A stretch of DNA of 64,000 bases from Anaerospora hongkongensis (GTDB taxonomy: Bacteria; Bacillota; Negativicutes; Sporomusales; DSM-15969), in contig NZ_SLUI01000020.1 of the NCBI RefSeq assembly GCF_004339805.1, positions 1 through 64,000 of the forward strand, given 5' to 3'. Positions 1-8,704 of the stretch are shown here, one piece after another. The translations under genes and the position numbers were made by a program. Below the pieces are notes generated by a model. It did no database searches. It was not told the DNA's origin and was given only the letters and a program-made list of their open reading frames with translations. Positions within the stretch are counted from its first letter, which is position 1. Each line of letters opens with the position of its first letter.

Positions 1-54
1 TTCAAGGAACACTTTGTTTTCGTTGTCATCGCTTGTCGCGGTGACAGCTTATTT

Positions 55-155
55 ATGTTAACATAACTGTTTTGTTCTGTCAACATGTTTTTTTCGTTTT
101 GTCGCATTTCGTTCAGCGACTTATATAGAATACTATATTTAATATAGCATGTCAA
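55..155 (-). promoter_or_regulatory. Tandem sigma-A promoters reading left, probably of an rRNA operon
   Basis: Two strong promoters lie in tandem on the minus strand. P1 has TTGACA at 155-150, a 17-nt spacer and TATTCT at 132-127. P2 has TTGACA at 83-78, a 17-nt spacer and TAACAT at 60-55. The transcript runs off the window through a stretch (48-1) ending in GTTCCTTGAA, which resembles the antitermination leader found before Firmicute 16S genes. Tandem consensus promoters before such a leader are typical of rrn operons. The rRNA itself is outside the window, so the target is inferred. Confidence 0.5.
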
Positions 156-242
156 CAACATTTTAAGCTTTTTATAAAATAAGTCTAATTCGTTTGCATC
201 AGTACAATTTCATTTGATTACTTGCCACGTATTTATGAATAA

Positions 243-698
243 TCATAATCCGGTAACCACTGAAAATGTATGTCCACACCATTCCCGTGTTTCCCGAAAC
301 ACTTCGTACAGCAAATGACGATAGATGCTATCACTGACTGCCTTGTGCCGCTCTCCACTTTCTGCGCTATATAAATGCCACTGAGGCAAATCAAGCTCGG
401 CTTCAATACTTGTTGCTATGCAATAGCACAGGCCTTGTGCTTGCCAAGTATGCAGTTGATAGACTTCTTTGAGTGCTGCTGTTAGCTCCAGACTTTCATA
501 ACCAGCGCCAATAACCACTTTGGGCATATACACTTGTATGCTTTCGAGAAGCTTGCTGCAAGTAGTTTCTTTGCCAATAAGGAGTACATCCGGCCGTTCA
601 GAACCGTCCTGCTCAGCTGGATACAGGCTAAAACCTGTATCCAGCCAAGTGTTCGGCATATTGGGCATGCCAATTGGATAAACACTAAAACGTTTCAT
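243..698 (-). CDS. Hypothetical protein, 151 aa
   Basis: I do not recognise this protein. It has no signal peptide or membrane segment, is mixed alpha/beta in look, and carries three Cys and several Trp. Residues 37-42 (VLLIGK) and 60-66 (KVVIGAG) look like two hydrophobic beta strands with a glycine turn, as in a small Rossmann-like fold, but no catalytic motif is clear. The ATG is preceded by GGAAAGG at a good distance. It starts only 30 nt after the stop of the M29 aminopeptidase on the same strand, so the two are probably co-transcribed. Confidence 0.6.
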   Translation of the reverse strand: MKRFSVYPIGMPNMPNTWLDTGFSLYPAEQDGSERPDVLLIGKETTCSKLLESIQVYMPKVVIGAGYESLELTAALKEVYQLHTWQAQGLCYCIATSIEAELDLPQWHLYSAESGERHKAVSDSIYRHLLYEVFRETREWCGHTFSVVTGL

Positions 699-728
699 AT
701 CCTTTCCACTCCCGCTGTTATTTCATCT

Positions 729-1961
729 TCATTTAAAAACAAAATTGCCATCTTTAAATACCGGTATTTTTTCGCCGGTGGCAGTAATGCCAACGATAGC
801 TAAATCAGCCGTGCCAATCATGAAATCTTCATGAATGAGAGAATCATTCATGCCTAGTTTCTGTAATTCTTCCTTACTTTTGTTGTCACTGCCTTCAATA
901 CAAACAGAGTATGCTTTACCCAAAGCAAGGTGACAGGATGCATTTTCATCAAAAAGAGTATTATAAAATAAGATATTGGACTGTGAAATCGGCGATTCAT
1001 GCGGAACTAAGGCTACTTCACCAAGATAACAAGAACCTTCATCTGTTGCAATCAGCTTCTTTAGAATTTCCTCGCCCTTCTTGGCACTACAATCCACAAC
1101 TTTGCCGTCTTTAAAGGTCAGTGTAAACTCTTCGATTAAATTGCCATTATAGTTTAATGGCTTAGAACTAACAGCAGTTCCATTAACACCGGTCTTTTTG
1201 GGCAATGTAAATATTTCTTCTGTCGGCATATTAGCAATAAACTCTACTCCACTGGCCGAATATTCGGAGCCGCCAAGCCAAATATGCTCTTCTGGCAATT
1301 CAATCGTAAGGTTTGTTCCTAAAGAGTTGTTATACTCAAGGGTCTTAAACTTATGCGAATTCATGAAGTCCATACTTTTCTTCAAGGTTTGCACATGCTT
1401 CTTCCAGGCCGCAACAGGATCCTCCTGGTCGGCTCTCACCGTTTTGCAGATAGCTTTACCCAGCTCTTCGACCGCTTCTTCCTCAGCTAGCTTGGGAAAC
1501 ACTTTTTTTGCCCAGGCTTTTGTTGGCATAGAAGCGATTGACCAAACATTTTTATTGCTCATTAAGTTTTCCCGGTATTCCTTTAGAGCGCTACTGCTTG
1601 CTTTTTGAGCCTTCATCACTCTTTCGGGATTCACATCCTTCATTAGTTCCGGATCCTCAGCAGAAATTCGTAAAAATGCCGCACCTTTATGTAAATAACT
1701 TAGATAAAAATCCTTCTGCCAATCTGGGAATTCTTCGAAGATTTCCTCCGGCGCTTCAAGAAACCGGATTTGGGAGGAAAGCTCATCTTTCCAGCTGATT
1801 ACGACTTCTCTAGCCCCTTCCTGATACGCAATTTTAGTAATGATTCTCGTAAATTCTGCGCACTCAATCGGGGAGGTAATAACAAGTGTTTGATTAGGCT
1901 GAATGTTGATTCCTGTCTTGATAATGAGCCGGGCATATCTTTCCTGTAATGTTCTATCCAT
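729..1961 (-). CDS. M29-family metallo-aminopeptidase (AmpS/PepS type)
   Basis: A cytoplasmic exopeptidase that removes N-terminal residues from peptides using two metal ions. The 410-residue length is usual for the family. The expected M29 metal ligands can be picked out: Glu in NMPTEE (about residue 249), Glu in GEVAL (about 315), His in CHLALG (about 344), a Tyr soon after (about 351), and His/Asp in HEDFMIG (about 377-379). AAGGAGC precedes the ATG. It is divergent from rubrerythrin and probably co-transcribed with the small hypothetical gene downstream. Substrate preference cannot be read from sequence. Confidence 0.9.
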   Translation of the reverse strand: MDRTLQERYARLIIKTGINIQPNQTLVITSPIECAEFTRIITKIAYQEGAREVVISWKDELSSQIRFLEAPEEIFEEFPDWQKDFYLSYLHKGAAFLRISAEDPELMKDVNPERVMKAQKASSSALKEYRENLMSNKNVWSIASMPTKAWAKKVFPKLAEEEAVEELGKAICKTVRADQEDPVAAWKKHVQTLKKSMDFMNSHKFKTLEYNNSLGTNLTIELPEEHIWLGGSEYSASGVEFIANMPTEEIFTLPKKTGVNGTAVSSKPLNYNGNLIEEFTLTFKDGKVVDCSAKKGEEILKKLIATDEGSCYLGEVALVPHESPISQSNILFYNTLFDENASCHLALGKAYSVCIEGSDNKSKEELQKLGMNDSLIHEDFMIGTADLAIVGITATGEKIPVFKDGNFVFK

Positions 1962-2005
1962 TTTTTAGCTCCTTTTCCAATTTTTGAATACCTTAATTTT
2001 ATATG

Positions 2006-2024
2006 ATCATACTATATGTATGAT
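2006..2024 (+). promoter_or_regulatory. 19-bp palindrome upstream of rubrerythrin, candidate operator
   Basis: ATCATAC-TATAT-GTATGAT is a perfect inverted repeat with 7-bp arms and a 5-bp centre. It sits 22 bp before the rubrerythrin start, in the divergent gap with the M29 aminopeptidase. Rubrerythrin genes are often controlled by peroxide- or metal-sensing repressors, but this does not closely match the PerR or Fur consensus. Confidence 0.4.
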
Positions 2025-2046
2025 TTACAAACGAGAGGTGCAAAAC

Positions 2047-2538
2047 ATGTCTAAAACGGAAGAAAACTTAGCTGCCGCCTTTGAAGGAGAATCTCAGGCA
2101 AACCGTAAATATCTGGCCTACGCCAAACAAGCGACCGCCGACGGTTATACGCAAGTGGCCAAACTTTTTGAAGCAATCGCAGAAGCAGAAACCATCCATG
2201 CCCACACCCACTTTCGCAACAATGGCGGCATACGTTCAACTGCGGAAAACCTTCAGGCCGCTATCAACGGCGAAACCTATGAGTTCACCAAGATGTACCC
2301 GCCGTTCATTGCCAAAGCGGAAGAAGAAGGTATGACCGCAGCTACCCGCGGTTTTAAATTTGCCAATGAAAGCGAAAAGGTTCACGCCGAACTGTTTAAG
2401 AAAGCCTTGGACAACCTTGGCAATAAGGAAGTCTATGATGTCTATCTCTGTACGGTGTGCGGACATGTTGCCGAGCATGACGCCCCTGATAAATGTCCCA
2501 TATGCGGCGCTAAATCGAGCGCTTACAAAAAATATTAA
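2047..2538 (+). CDS. rbr: Rubrerythrin
   Basis: A cytoplasmic non-haem di-iron peroxidase that reduces hydrogen peroxide, part of oxidative-stress defence in anaerobes. The 163-residue protein has the ferritin-like four-helix domain with ligands such as E15 and E48-x-x-H51, a second Glu-x-x-His pair in SEKVHAE, and a C-terminal rubredoxin-like Fe(Cys)4 domain (CTVCG and CPICG). The start at 2047 is chosen because GAGAGGTG lies 6 nt before it; an in-frame ATG at 1984 has no such site and would add an unlikely extension. A palindrome upstream may be the operator. Confidence 0.95.
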   Translation: MSKTEENLAAAFEGESQANRKYLAYAKQATADGYTQVAKLFEAIAEAETIHAHTHFRNNGGIRSTAENLQAAINGETYEFTKMYPPFIAKAEEEGMTAATRGFKFANESEKVHAELFKKALDNLGNKEVYDVYLCTVCGHVAEHDAPDKCPICGAKSSAYKKY

Positions 2539-2547
2539 ATTTCTTTC

Positions 2548-2572
2548 ATCGCCCTGCACCTTGCAGGGCGAT
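2548..2572 (+). terminator. Hairpin terminator after rubrerythrin
   Basis: An 11-bp perfect stem (ATCGCCCTGCA with its complement) around a 3-nt loop, directly downstream of the rubrerythrin stop. The following tract (TATTGTATAT) is only moderately T-rich. Confidence 0.6.
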
Positions 2573-2625
2573 TATTGTATATAATAGCAAGTGATTGGTA
2601 AAATGCTGACCTTGAGGAGGATGAC

Positions 2626-3612
2626 ATGCAACAAAAACTACGTCTTTGGAATGACTGGCTGTCAAGCCATATGTTTCTAGTCGTCTTATTCGCTTTATTC
2701 ATGGGTTTTTTTCTTCAGCTGCCCGCTTCGCCCGTAACGCGTTTTCTGGTTATCGCATTATTTGGTTATATGACTTTTATAACTTCTCTGTCAATTAGTT
2801 TCACGAAATTTATTGAAGTTCTGCGGCAGCCTTGGATTCCCTTATGGACACTTTCCTTAATTCATTTTATCACACCGCTTGCCGCTTGGCTGGTAGGCAG
2901 GCTATTATATCCTGATGATTTTTTAATCCGTATTGGCTATTTAATATGCGCTTGCATACCGGTCGGAGTAACCTCTGTTATCTGGACGGAATTATCAAAA
3001 GGCAATACTGCTATTTCTCTCGTAACAGTAACACTTGATACGCTGCTTGTTCCCCTTCTCCTGCCGCTGTATTTTAAGCTGATTCTTGGTCAAAGCCTGC
3101 AGATAAACTACACTGCTATGATCGTGGAGCTTCTGGCCATGATTACTCTTCCCAGTCTGCTGGGAATGGCTGTCCATGATTGGACGAAAGGAAAGGCAGT
3201 ACATTTTGCCAAGCATATTGGCGGTTTCACATCAAAAATCGGCTTTTTTGGCGTAATTCTTATCAGCGCCGGACTGGTTGCGCCGGAAGTTCATTGGAGC
3301 AGCGGTCTGCTGAAAACCTTGCTCGTTACACTGTTCATTGTTACTGCCGGTTATTTTCTCGGCTATCTGGGGTCGTTTATAACAAAAGAACAACGCTATG
3401 ATACAACAATCGCCATGATTTATAATGTTGGACTGCGCAATCTAAGCTTTGGCCTCGTATTAGCCCTTACCTATTTTCCTGCAGCTGCTGCCTTGCCAAT
3501 CACATTAGGTATGCTGTTTCAGCAGCCGATTGCAGCAATTATTCCTTATATCTATAAGCAACAGCCTCCGCAAAAAGAAACTTCCGTTAGCCAAGCCAGC
3601 GCCAACCGGTAA
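2626..3612 (+). CDS. Bile acid:sodium symporter (BASS)-family transporter
   Basis: A polytopic inner-membrane protein of 328 residues with about nine to ten hydrophobic segments and no signal peptide. The pattern, with the conserved segment around IPVGVTSVIWTE and a later NVGLRN stretch, fits the BASS/arsenite-permease-like superfamily of sodium-coupled organic acid carriers. The substrate is unknown; family members carry bile acids, pyruvate, pantothenate and others. TTGAGGAGGATGAC gives a strong ribosome site before the ATG. The last 26 bp overlap the end of the convergent glycosyltransferase gene. Confidence 0.7.
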   Translation: MQQKLRLWNDWLSSHMFLVVLFALFMGFFLQLPASPVTRFLVIALFGYMTFITSLSISFTKFIEVLRQPWIPLWTLSLIHFITPLAAWLVGRLLYPDDFLIRIGYLICACIPVGVTSVIWTELSKGNTAISLVTVTLDTLLVPLLLPLYFKLILGQSLQINYTAMIVELLAMITLPSLLGMAVHDWTKGKAVHFAKHIGGFTSKIGFFGVILISAGLVAPEVHWSSGLLKTLLVTLFIVTAGYFLGYLGSFITKEQRYDTTIAMIYNVGLRNLSFGLVLALTYFPAAAALPITLGMLFQQPIAAIIPYIYKQQPPQKETSVSQASANR

Positions 3613-4711
3613 ACCAGAATGTACACAAGAGTAGCAGCAACATATTGACTACCATATAACTATAAAAAAACAGATTAGGCAATTGCCCTATCCACACATA
3701 AACAGGAAAGATGACCAAAATAAACCGGGACATACTATAAAGAGGAAACCATGCGGATGTGGAAAACAACGGAATTAAAAACCACAGCCACCCCACCAGC
3801 AAGTAAGATAAGCGGATTTTGAAACGGGTCATAAACGTTAGGCTCAGCAGCGTTACCAGGCAGCCGGCAACAAGAACAGTATCCAGCAGTACACCAGGCT
3901 GAACCTGGGGAAAGGTATTGTCTAGCAGGCGAATGTTATTCCAAATGTTCACCCATGGATATTCAAATTGCCTTCCCCATGCCTTCTGTCCGTTGATAAA
4001 AGCAACCGCACTGCCTACTCGCCACAAATTATAGCCCATAAATGCAAGTATGCCTAATGGAGGTAATGCGAAGGCCAGCAGGGAAAACTCCGGCCTCCGC
4101 CGGCGCCAATACTGCGCAATATATTCGCAAATCATTACCAGCATAAGAAAAATACCGAGGTTTCTCGTGAGTGCCGCCAATGCTGCAAAAAGTCCTGCCA
4201 GCCACCATTGTCTTTGTCTGGTGAAATAGATGCAAGCTAGGGAAAATGTCAGAAAAAGTGATTCCGTATAAATGCTGTTTAGAAAAAAGGATGTGGGCAT
4301 AACGGCATACGCGTATAATGCCCGCTGTGTGATACGCTCGGAAAAATCTTTGCGCAATAGCAAATACAGCATAAAAAAACTGGCTATTGCAAATAAATTA
4401 CAAATAACAAATCCACCTAAACTAACAGGTATGCCAAGCTGCCAGACGCCCCTGAGCAAAAGGATAATTGCCGGAAAAAAGACGATACTCTGCTGGTCAT
4501 AGCCTTGCTGCGCAGCATAAGTATACCAATGGGCATCCCATTTTACAAACTTTTCCACAAAGGGGTACGTTGGAGTTAACAAAGGATTAATAAAGCCGGC
4601 AGGCACCTGCTCTGGTACTTGCAGCGACAACAGAGCCGCTGCAGCAACAATGATGCTGTGCAGCAAGACAGGGTAACCAACTGCTTTTACAAGAGCATCA
4701 TACCGGTGCAT
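3587..4711 (-). CDS. PIG-V-like polytopic mannosyltransferase
   Basis: An inner-membrane protein of 374 residues with about ten transmembrane segments. After the first segment comes WDAHWY...GYD...FFP (residues about 58-81), the pattern seen in bacterial PIG-V-type (GT76-like) polyprenyl-phosphate-mannose-dependent glycosyltransferases, where the acidic residue in WD is catalytic. It begins directly after the stop of the upstream GT2-GtrA gene, so the pair is translated as a unit. The partner probably makes the polyprenyl-phospho-sugar that this enzyme uses on the outer face of the membrane. The acceptor is unknown. Confidence 0.7.
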   Translation of the reverse strand: MHRYDALVKAVGYPVLLHSIIVAAAALLSLQVPEQVPAGFINPLLTPTYPFVEKFVKWDAHWYTYAAQQGYDQQSIVFFPAIILLLRGVWQLGIPVSLGGFVICNLFAIASFFMLYLLLRKDFSERITQRALYAYAVMPTSFFLNSIYTESLFLTFSLACIYFTRQRQWWLAGLFAALAALTRNLGIFLMLVMICEYIAQYWRRRRPEFSLLAFALPPLGILAFMGYNLWRVGSAVAFINGQKAWGRQFEYPWVNIWNNIRLLDNTFPQVQPGVLLDTVLVAGCLVTLLSLTFMTRFKIRLSYLLVGWLWFLIPLFSTSAWFPLYSMSRFILVIFPVYVWIGQLPNLFFYSYMVVNMLLLLLCTFWFTGWRWLG

Positions 4712-5845
4712 TTAAACTCTCTCCTGCGTTACTGTTAACTTTGCTTTACAGATCTCCTCTTTATCAGCCGGGCTGCTCGCCCATGTCCATCTATTGTTAG
4801 CCGAAAAACTCCAAAAAGTTGCTAATAATATCCCGATAAATTGACCTGCATAAATATTATAGCCGAGAGCTACAAACAAGCGGGCACAAAAAGCTGTAAT
4901 GCCAATGCCGAAACCGCAGATCAGGGCAAACTGGGGAAACTGCAATGCACGTCGCCATACAATAGGATTTTGATGCCCTCTCCAGGTTAGGTTGTCATTC
5001 CAAACAAAATTATGCGTCATTGCAATAATAGATGCGGCAATAGACGCCGTTAGATCATCAAAGCGAAAAATTGTCAGAAACAGACTCAAAATAAACAGAT
5101 TAACAAAAACCCCTAATGTTCCAATCATACAAAATAAGTAAAACCGGGAATCTTCCGGACTATAGTGAATTAAGCGCACAATGTGCTTAATATAATTAAC
5201 TTGCTCATTAAAACTCATTTTGGACTGGCCTGCATCCCTGGCTTCAAACGCATACGGTACTTCATGGACGGAGGAATATTTCCCCTTAACCAGGACTTCC
5301 ATTAGAATCTTCCAGCCAATTGGCTCCAGTTTTACTTGCTCAACAACGGCCCGGTTAATACCGAAATACCCGCTGGTACAATCAGAAATACTCCGGAGTC
5401 TTTTAATAGAAAAACGGCCTATTGCGCGGGCACTCCAGGAAATCAGCTTGCGAACCCAATTTAAACCACCATCGGAACCACCACTAATAAACCGGCTGGG
5501 TATAACAACATCCGATGCTTGCAAACGGGTTATCATTAGCGGTATTAATTCGGGTGGATGCTGCAGATCGGCATCCATTACAATAATGTAATCGCCCCTG
5601 GCCTGATTAAAGCCCTCTACTACAGCGGATGCCAGCCCTTTTATTCCGCAGCGGTGTATATAACGTACCTCCGTAAACCGGCCTGCTAATTCCTGTAGTA
5701 CACTAGGGGTGTCGTCCGAGCTGTCATCAATAAACAAAATCTCATAACTATACCCCTTGCCTTCCAGAACATTGCGAATACGCGTGGTAATTAAGCAAAC
5801 ATTTTCCCGTTCATTATAGGTAGGAATTACAATTGTTATATGCAT
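4712..5845 (-). CDS. DPM1-like GT2 glycosyltransferase fused to a GtrA membrane domain
   Basis: The N-terminal 230 or so residues are a GT-A glycosyltransferase of the dolichol/polyprenyl-phosphate mannose synthase type: IVIPTYNERENV at the start, FIDDSSDDT, and the metal-binding DADLQHPPE. The C-terminal 130 residues hold four membrane segments of the GtrA family, ending in FSANNRWTW, a typical GtrA motif. The likely role is transfer of a sugar from a nucleotide donor to polyprenyl phosphate and its movement across the membrane for the PIG-V-like enzyme next to it. The start at 5845 is chosen because GAAAGGATG precedes it; an upstream ATG at 5893 lacks one. Confidence 0.8.
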   Translation of the reverse strand: MHITIVIPTYNERENVCLITTRIRNVLEGKGYSYEILFIDDSSDDTPSVLQELAGRFTEVRYIHRCGIKGLASAVVEGFNQARGDYIIVMDADLQHPPELIPLMITRLQASDVVIPSRFISGGSDGGLNWVRKLISWSARAIGRFSIKRLRSISDCTSGYFGINRAVVEQVKLEPIGWKILMEVLVKGKYSSVHEVPYAFEARDAGQSKMSFNEQVNYIKHIVRLIHYSPEDSRFYLFCMIGTLGVFVNLFILSLFLTIFRFDDLTASIAASIIAMTHNFVWNDNLTWRGHQNPIVWRRALQFPQFALICGFGIGITAFCARLFVALGYNIYAGQFIGILLATFWSFSANNRWTWASSPADKEEICKAKLTVTQERV

Positions 5846-5941
5846 GGAAGTCATCCTTTCAGATGTTTTTCTCATAATGCAATCGGCTCTCATAGATAGA
5901 TTGCTTTAGTTATTGAAAAAACATACACTTCCCAAAACAAA

Positions 5942-5971
5942 AACAGGACAAACCAAAAGGTTTGTCCTGTT
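5942..5971 (-). terminator. Intrinsic terminator of the Ser-rich repeat gene
   Basis: A 13-bp perfect stem (AACAGGACAAACC with its complement) with a 4-nt loop. On the minus strand it is followed by TTTTGTTTTGGG. Confidence 0.85.
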
Positions 5972-5978
5972 ATGATGA

Positions 5979-6488
5979 TTACTCGTTAATGTCGTATTTT
6001 TCGGTAAGCGTAGCGCCAGTAGTTTTATTAGTAGCATTTTTGCTGCTATAGCTGCTGGTGCTGCTGCTGTAATCATTATTAGCATCCTGAGTGGCAGTCA
6101 TTGTGCCATACTGAGCCTTGCTGGACTGTGTGCTGGCGCTGGAGCTTGCACCAGAAGACATAGCGCTGCTGCTGTAATCGTTGTTAGCATCCTGGGTAGC
6201 AGTCATTGTACCATATTGAGCTTTGCTGGCCTGCGTACTGGAGCTTGCACCTGCGGAGCCAGTAGACATTGCACTGCTGCTGTAGTCGTTGTTGGCATCC
6301 TGGGTAGCAGTCATTGTACCATATTGAGCTTTGCTGGCCTGCGTACTGGAGCTAGTTCCTGCATTGTAAGAACTAGCGCCCATCCCGGAGGTACTATTGC
6401 TGCTCATGCTGGAAGTGCCGCTGTTGAGATCATACTGGGAAGTAAGAGTACCTGTTTGTTTACTGTTCTTTTGTTGTTTGTTTTCCAT
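5979..6488 (-). CDS. Ser/Thr/Ala-rich repeat protein, 169 aa; possibly gamma-type spore protein-like
   Basis: A small hydrophilic protein made mostly of Ser, Thr, Ala, Gln, Asn and Gly, without Cys, Trp, signal peptide or membrane segment. It contains three near-identical copies of a unit with core KAQYGTMTATQDANNDYSSS, flanked by divergent half-units (GTLTSQYDLN near the N-terminus, GATLTEKYDINE at the C-terminus). The core resembles the repeat of gamma-type small acid-soluble spore proteins (GQFGTEFASETNAQ in SspE), in composition and in the aromatic-Gly-Thr step. The protease site of those proteins is not preserved, so this is only a suggestion. A strong AAGGGGG site precedes the ATG. Confidence 0.7.
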   Translation of the reverse strand: MENKQQKNSKQTGTLTSQYDLNSGTSSMSSNSTSGMGASSYNAGTSSSTQASKAQYGTMTATQDANNDYSSSAMSTGSAGASSSTQASKAQYGTMTATQDANNDYSSSAMSSGASSSASTQSSKAQYGTMTATQDANNDYSSSTSSYSSKNATNKTTGATLTEKYDINE

Positions 6489-6550
6489 AGATGAATCCCC
6501 CTTTTAATGTTTATTGGAATCCATCTTTATTTTGCAATTTTAAGCGTCCG

Positions 6551-6579
6551 AGCATACCCGGAACATTTTTCAATGACAA
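6551..6579 (-). promoter_or_regulatory. Sigma-A-like promoter of the Ser-rich repeat gene
   Basis: TTGTCA (6579-6574), 17-nt spacer, TATGCT (6556-6551), giving a leader of about 55 nt before the ATG at 6488. A weaker sigma-G-like alternative (GTATA, 17 nt, CAAACTA) lies about 100 bp further upstream. Confidence 0.4.
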
Positions 6580-6704
6580 GTAAAGTTCTGTATTTTAATT
6601 GTAAAAAAGTTCCTTTCCCCTTTATCGCTAAGCCACTGAACAATTTACTCGTGCTATTAGTTTGTTATTTTTCAATGCAAGTATACAAGAATAATTCTTT
6701 GTTA

Positions 6705-7961
6705 TCATAGTTGATAAATCAGCTTACCGCCAACGAATGTCTGCATAACCGCTCCCTTGACTTCGGTGCCGTGAAAAGGAGTATTACGGCTCATGGATGC
6801 CATTTGCTGCCTATCAATCACCCATTGCCTATTGGGATCAATAACACAAATATCAGCAGGCGCTCCCTCGGCCAGGCTGCCACCCGGCAAAGAAAAAACC
6901 CGTGCCGGAATAGTACTCATCCGCTCAATTAACCAGGAGGGAGAAAAGCCGCGCCGCTGTACCAATTCACTCAGCATTAGCGGCAAGGCTGTCTCAAAAC
7001 CAATAATACCATTGGCAGCAAGGTCAAAGACTGTATTCTTATCATCTTCAGCATGAGGTGCGTGATCAGTAGCAATTAGATCTATCGTACCATCGTCCAG
7101 GCCTTTGATGAGTTCCGCAATATCCTCCACTGTTCTTAACGGCGGCGCCATTTTGGCATTCGTCCCGTGGGTATAAATTGCTTCTTGTGTCAACATAAGG
7201 TGATGAGGGCACACCTCGGCAGTAATACTCAGTTTTTCCCGCTTAGCTTTGCGGATTAGTTCCACTCCCCGGGCTGTACTAACGTGCTGAAAATGAACCT
7301 TTCCGCCAGTTACCCGTAATATCTCCAAGTCGCGAGCGATAGCCACAATTTCATTTAAAGGCTCATAGGCCGTAGGCCAATACAGCTTTAATGATGTATC
7401 CTCTTCATGCAGAGCTAATGTAACATCCAGTTTGGCAGCAAGCTTCAAGGCCTGATAGAGAACGGCTGCCCGGTCAATAAAGTATCCGTCGTCGGAAAAA
7501 ACTTTAACACCGGCAGCAGCCAAGGTAGCCATGTCGCAAAGATCACGGCCTTTCAAATCTTTGGTTACGCTGGCAGCCTGAACTACATGTACCGCCGCTG
7601 TTTGCTCGATTATGCTCTGGATTTTTCGATAGTCCTTCAGAGTTGCCGGAACAGGAGTAACATTAGCCATCGCCAGAACGGTTGTAAATCCGCCCTTAGC
7701 CGCTGCCCGGGTGCCGGAGGCGATCGTCTCCTTATGCACTGCACCCGGTTCGCGCAAATGGCAATGTCCATCTACCAGTCCTGGAGTAATCCATAACCCG
7801 CTGCAATCTACCTGCTCACTGTCTTCGCAATGAATATCGGCAGCAATTGCCGCTATTTTCCCTTCTTTAATCAACACGTCCTGAATGCCGTCAATATTTT
7901 GCCCGGGATCAATCACTCTACCGTTTTTCAGCAGTTGCGCAGACACATATCCCACCCCCAT
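6705..7961 (-). CDS. pyrC: Dihydroorotase
   Basis: Catalyses reversible cyclisation of carbamoyl aspartate to dihydroorotate in pyrimidine synthesis. The amidohydrolase fold shows the metal ligands in DGHCHLREPG (HxH, residues about 64-66), later His residues in HFQHVST and CPHHL, and the catalytic Asp in IATDHAPH, all typical of the class I (PyrC/AllB-like) family. At 418 residues it is of normal length. The ATG at 7961 follows the pyrF stop by 2 nt; a GTG at 7946 has a better-spaced site (GGGGGTGG) and may be the true start. It forms a pair with pyrF; other pyr genes are not in the window. Confidence 0.95.
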   Translation of the reverse strand: MGVGYVSAQLLKNGRVIDPGQNIDGIQDVLIKEGKIAAIAADIHCEDSEQVDCSGLWITPGLVDGHCHLREPGAVHKETIASGTRAAAKGGFTTVLAMANVTPVPATLKDYRKIQSIIEQTAAVHVVQAASVTKDLKGRDLCDMATLAAAGVKVFSDDGYFIDRAAVLYQALKLAAKLDVTLALHEEDTSLKLYWPTAYEPLNEIVAIARDLEILRVTGGKVHFQHVSTARGVELIRKAKREKLSITAEVCPHHLMLTQEAIYTHGTNAKMAPPLRTVEDIAELIKGLDDGTIDLIATDHAPHAEDDKNTVFDLAANGIIGFETALPLMLSELVQRRGFSPSWLIERMSTIPARVFSLPGGSLAEGAPADICVIDPNRQWVIDRQQMASMSRNTPFHGTEVKGAVMQTFVGGKLIYQL

Positions 7962-7963
7962 TG

Positions 7964-8704
7964 CTATCTAGCTTTCGTTTGTGCCATATATTCGTCCATA
8001 TCCTGCAGTATATGCTTTACTTCCTCGCGCGGACTGCCTGCCGCCAGGACGGGCCTTCCTACGATCAGATAATGGGCTCCCGCCTTAATCGCCTGTGCAG
8101 GTGTTGCTGTTCTCGTTTGATCGCCATCACGTTCCGGCTGAAGCCGGATGCCGGGCGTAGCAATTAAAAAGTCAGAGCCGCATAGAGCCCGAATTGCTGC
8201 AGCCTCCTGCGGAGCAGCAACCACACCATCCATACCGGCTTCTTTACACATAACCGCCATTCGCAGAACCGATTCTCTAATCGGACTTTGATAGCCAATT
8301 TCCACCCAATCCCGCTCCCCTAGACTCGTTAGCACCGTGATTGCCAGCAGCTTAGGCCGGGGCCGCTGTGTCCTGCTCTCCCAAAGCTCAACCTCTTCTT
8401 TAGCAGCTTTCAGCATTTTTATCCCGCCTGCCGCATGGAGTGTAATAAAAGCGGGAGAAAACTGACAAAGGGCTTTAACGGTCTTGCCGACAGTTGTTGG
8501 TATATCATGAAGCTTCAAATCAACAAATACTTGTTTATTGCGGCTTGCCAACTGGGCAAGCACCGTATGTCCCATACTATAAAATGCTTCCATGCCGACT
8601 TTATAACAATCAACTAAATCACCCACCGAATCGACAATCTGGTTTACCTCCTCCATTGTCGGCACATCCAGGGCAAGAATCAAACGATGATGCTGTCTGA
8701 CCAC
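7964..8704 (-). CDS. pyrF: Orotidine-5'-phosphate decarboxylase
   Basis: Last step of UMP synthesis: decarboxylates OMP. The 246-residue TIM barrel begins with LILALDVP, carries the catalytic Asp-Lys array FVDLKLHDIPTTV (residues about 59-71), and ends with the phosphate-binding IVGRPVLAAGSP, all standard for the short bacterial form. The start is a GTG at 8704 preceded by GAGGGGGAG. It is directly followed by pyrC. No PyrR-type attenuator is evident in the 220 bp upstream. Confidence 0.95.
   Translation of the reverse strand: MVRQHHRLILALDVPTMEEVNQIVDSVGDLVDCYKVGMEAFYSMGHTVLAQLASRNKQVFVDLKLHDIPTTVGKTVKALCQFSPAFITLHAAGGIKMLKAAKEEVELWESRTQRPRPKLLAITVLTSLGERDWVEIGYQSPIRESVLRMAVMCKEAGMDGVVAAPQEAAAIRALCGSDFLIATPGIRLQPERDGDQTRTATPAQAIKAGAHYLIVGRPVLAAGSPREEVKHILQDMDEYMAQTKAR

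Noticed and set aside
2051..2559. Overlapping open frames inside rubrerythrin on both strands
   Set aside because: They lack ribosome sites and recognisable domains, and lie within a clearly conserved gene.
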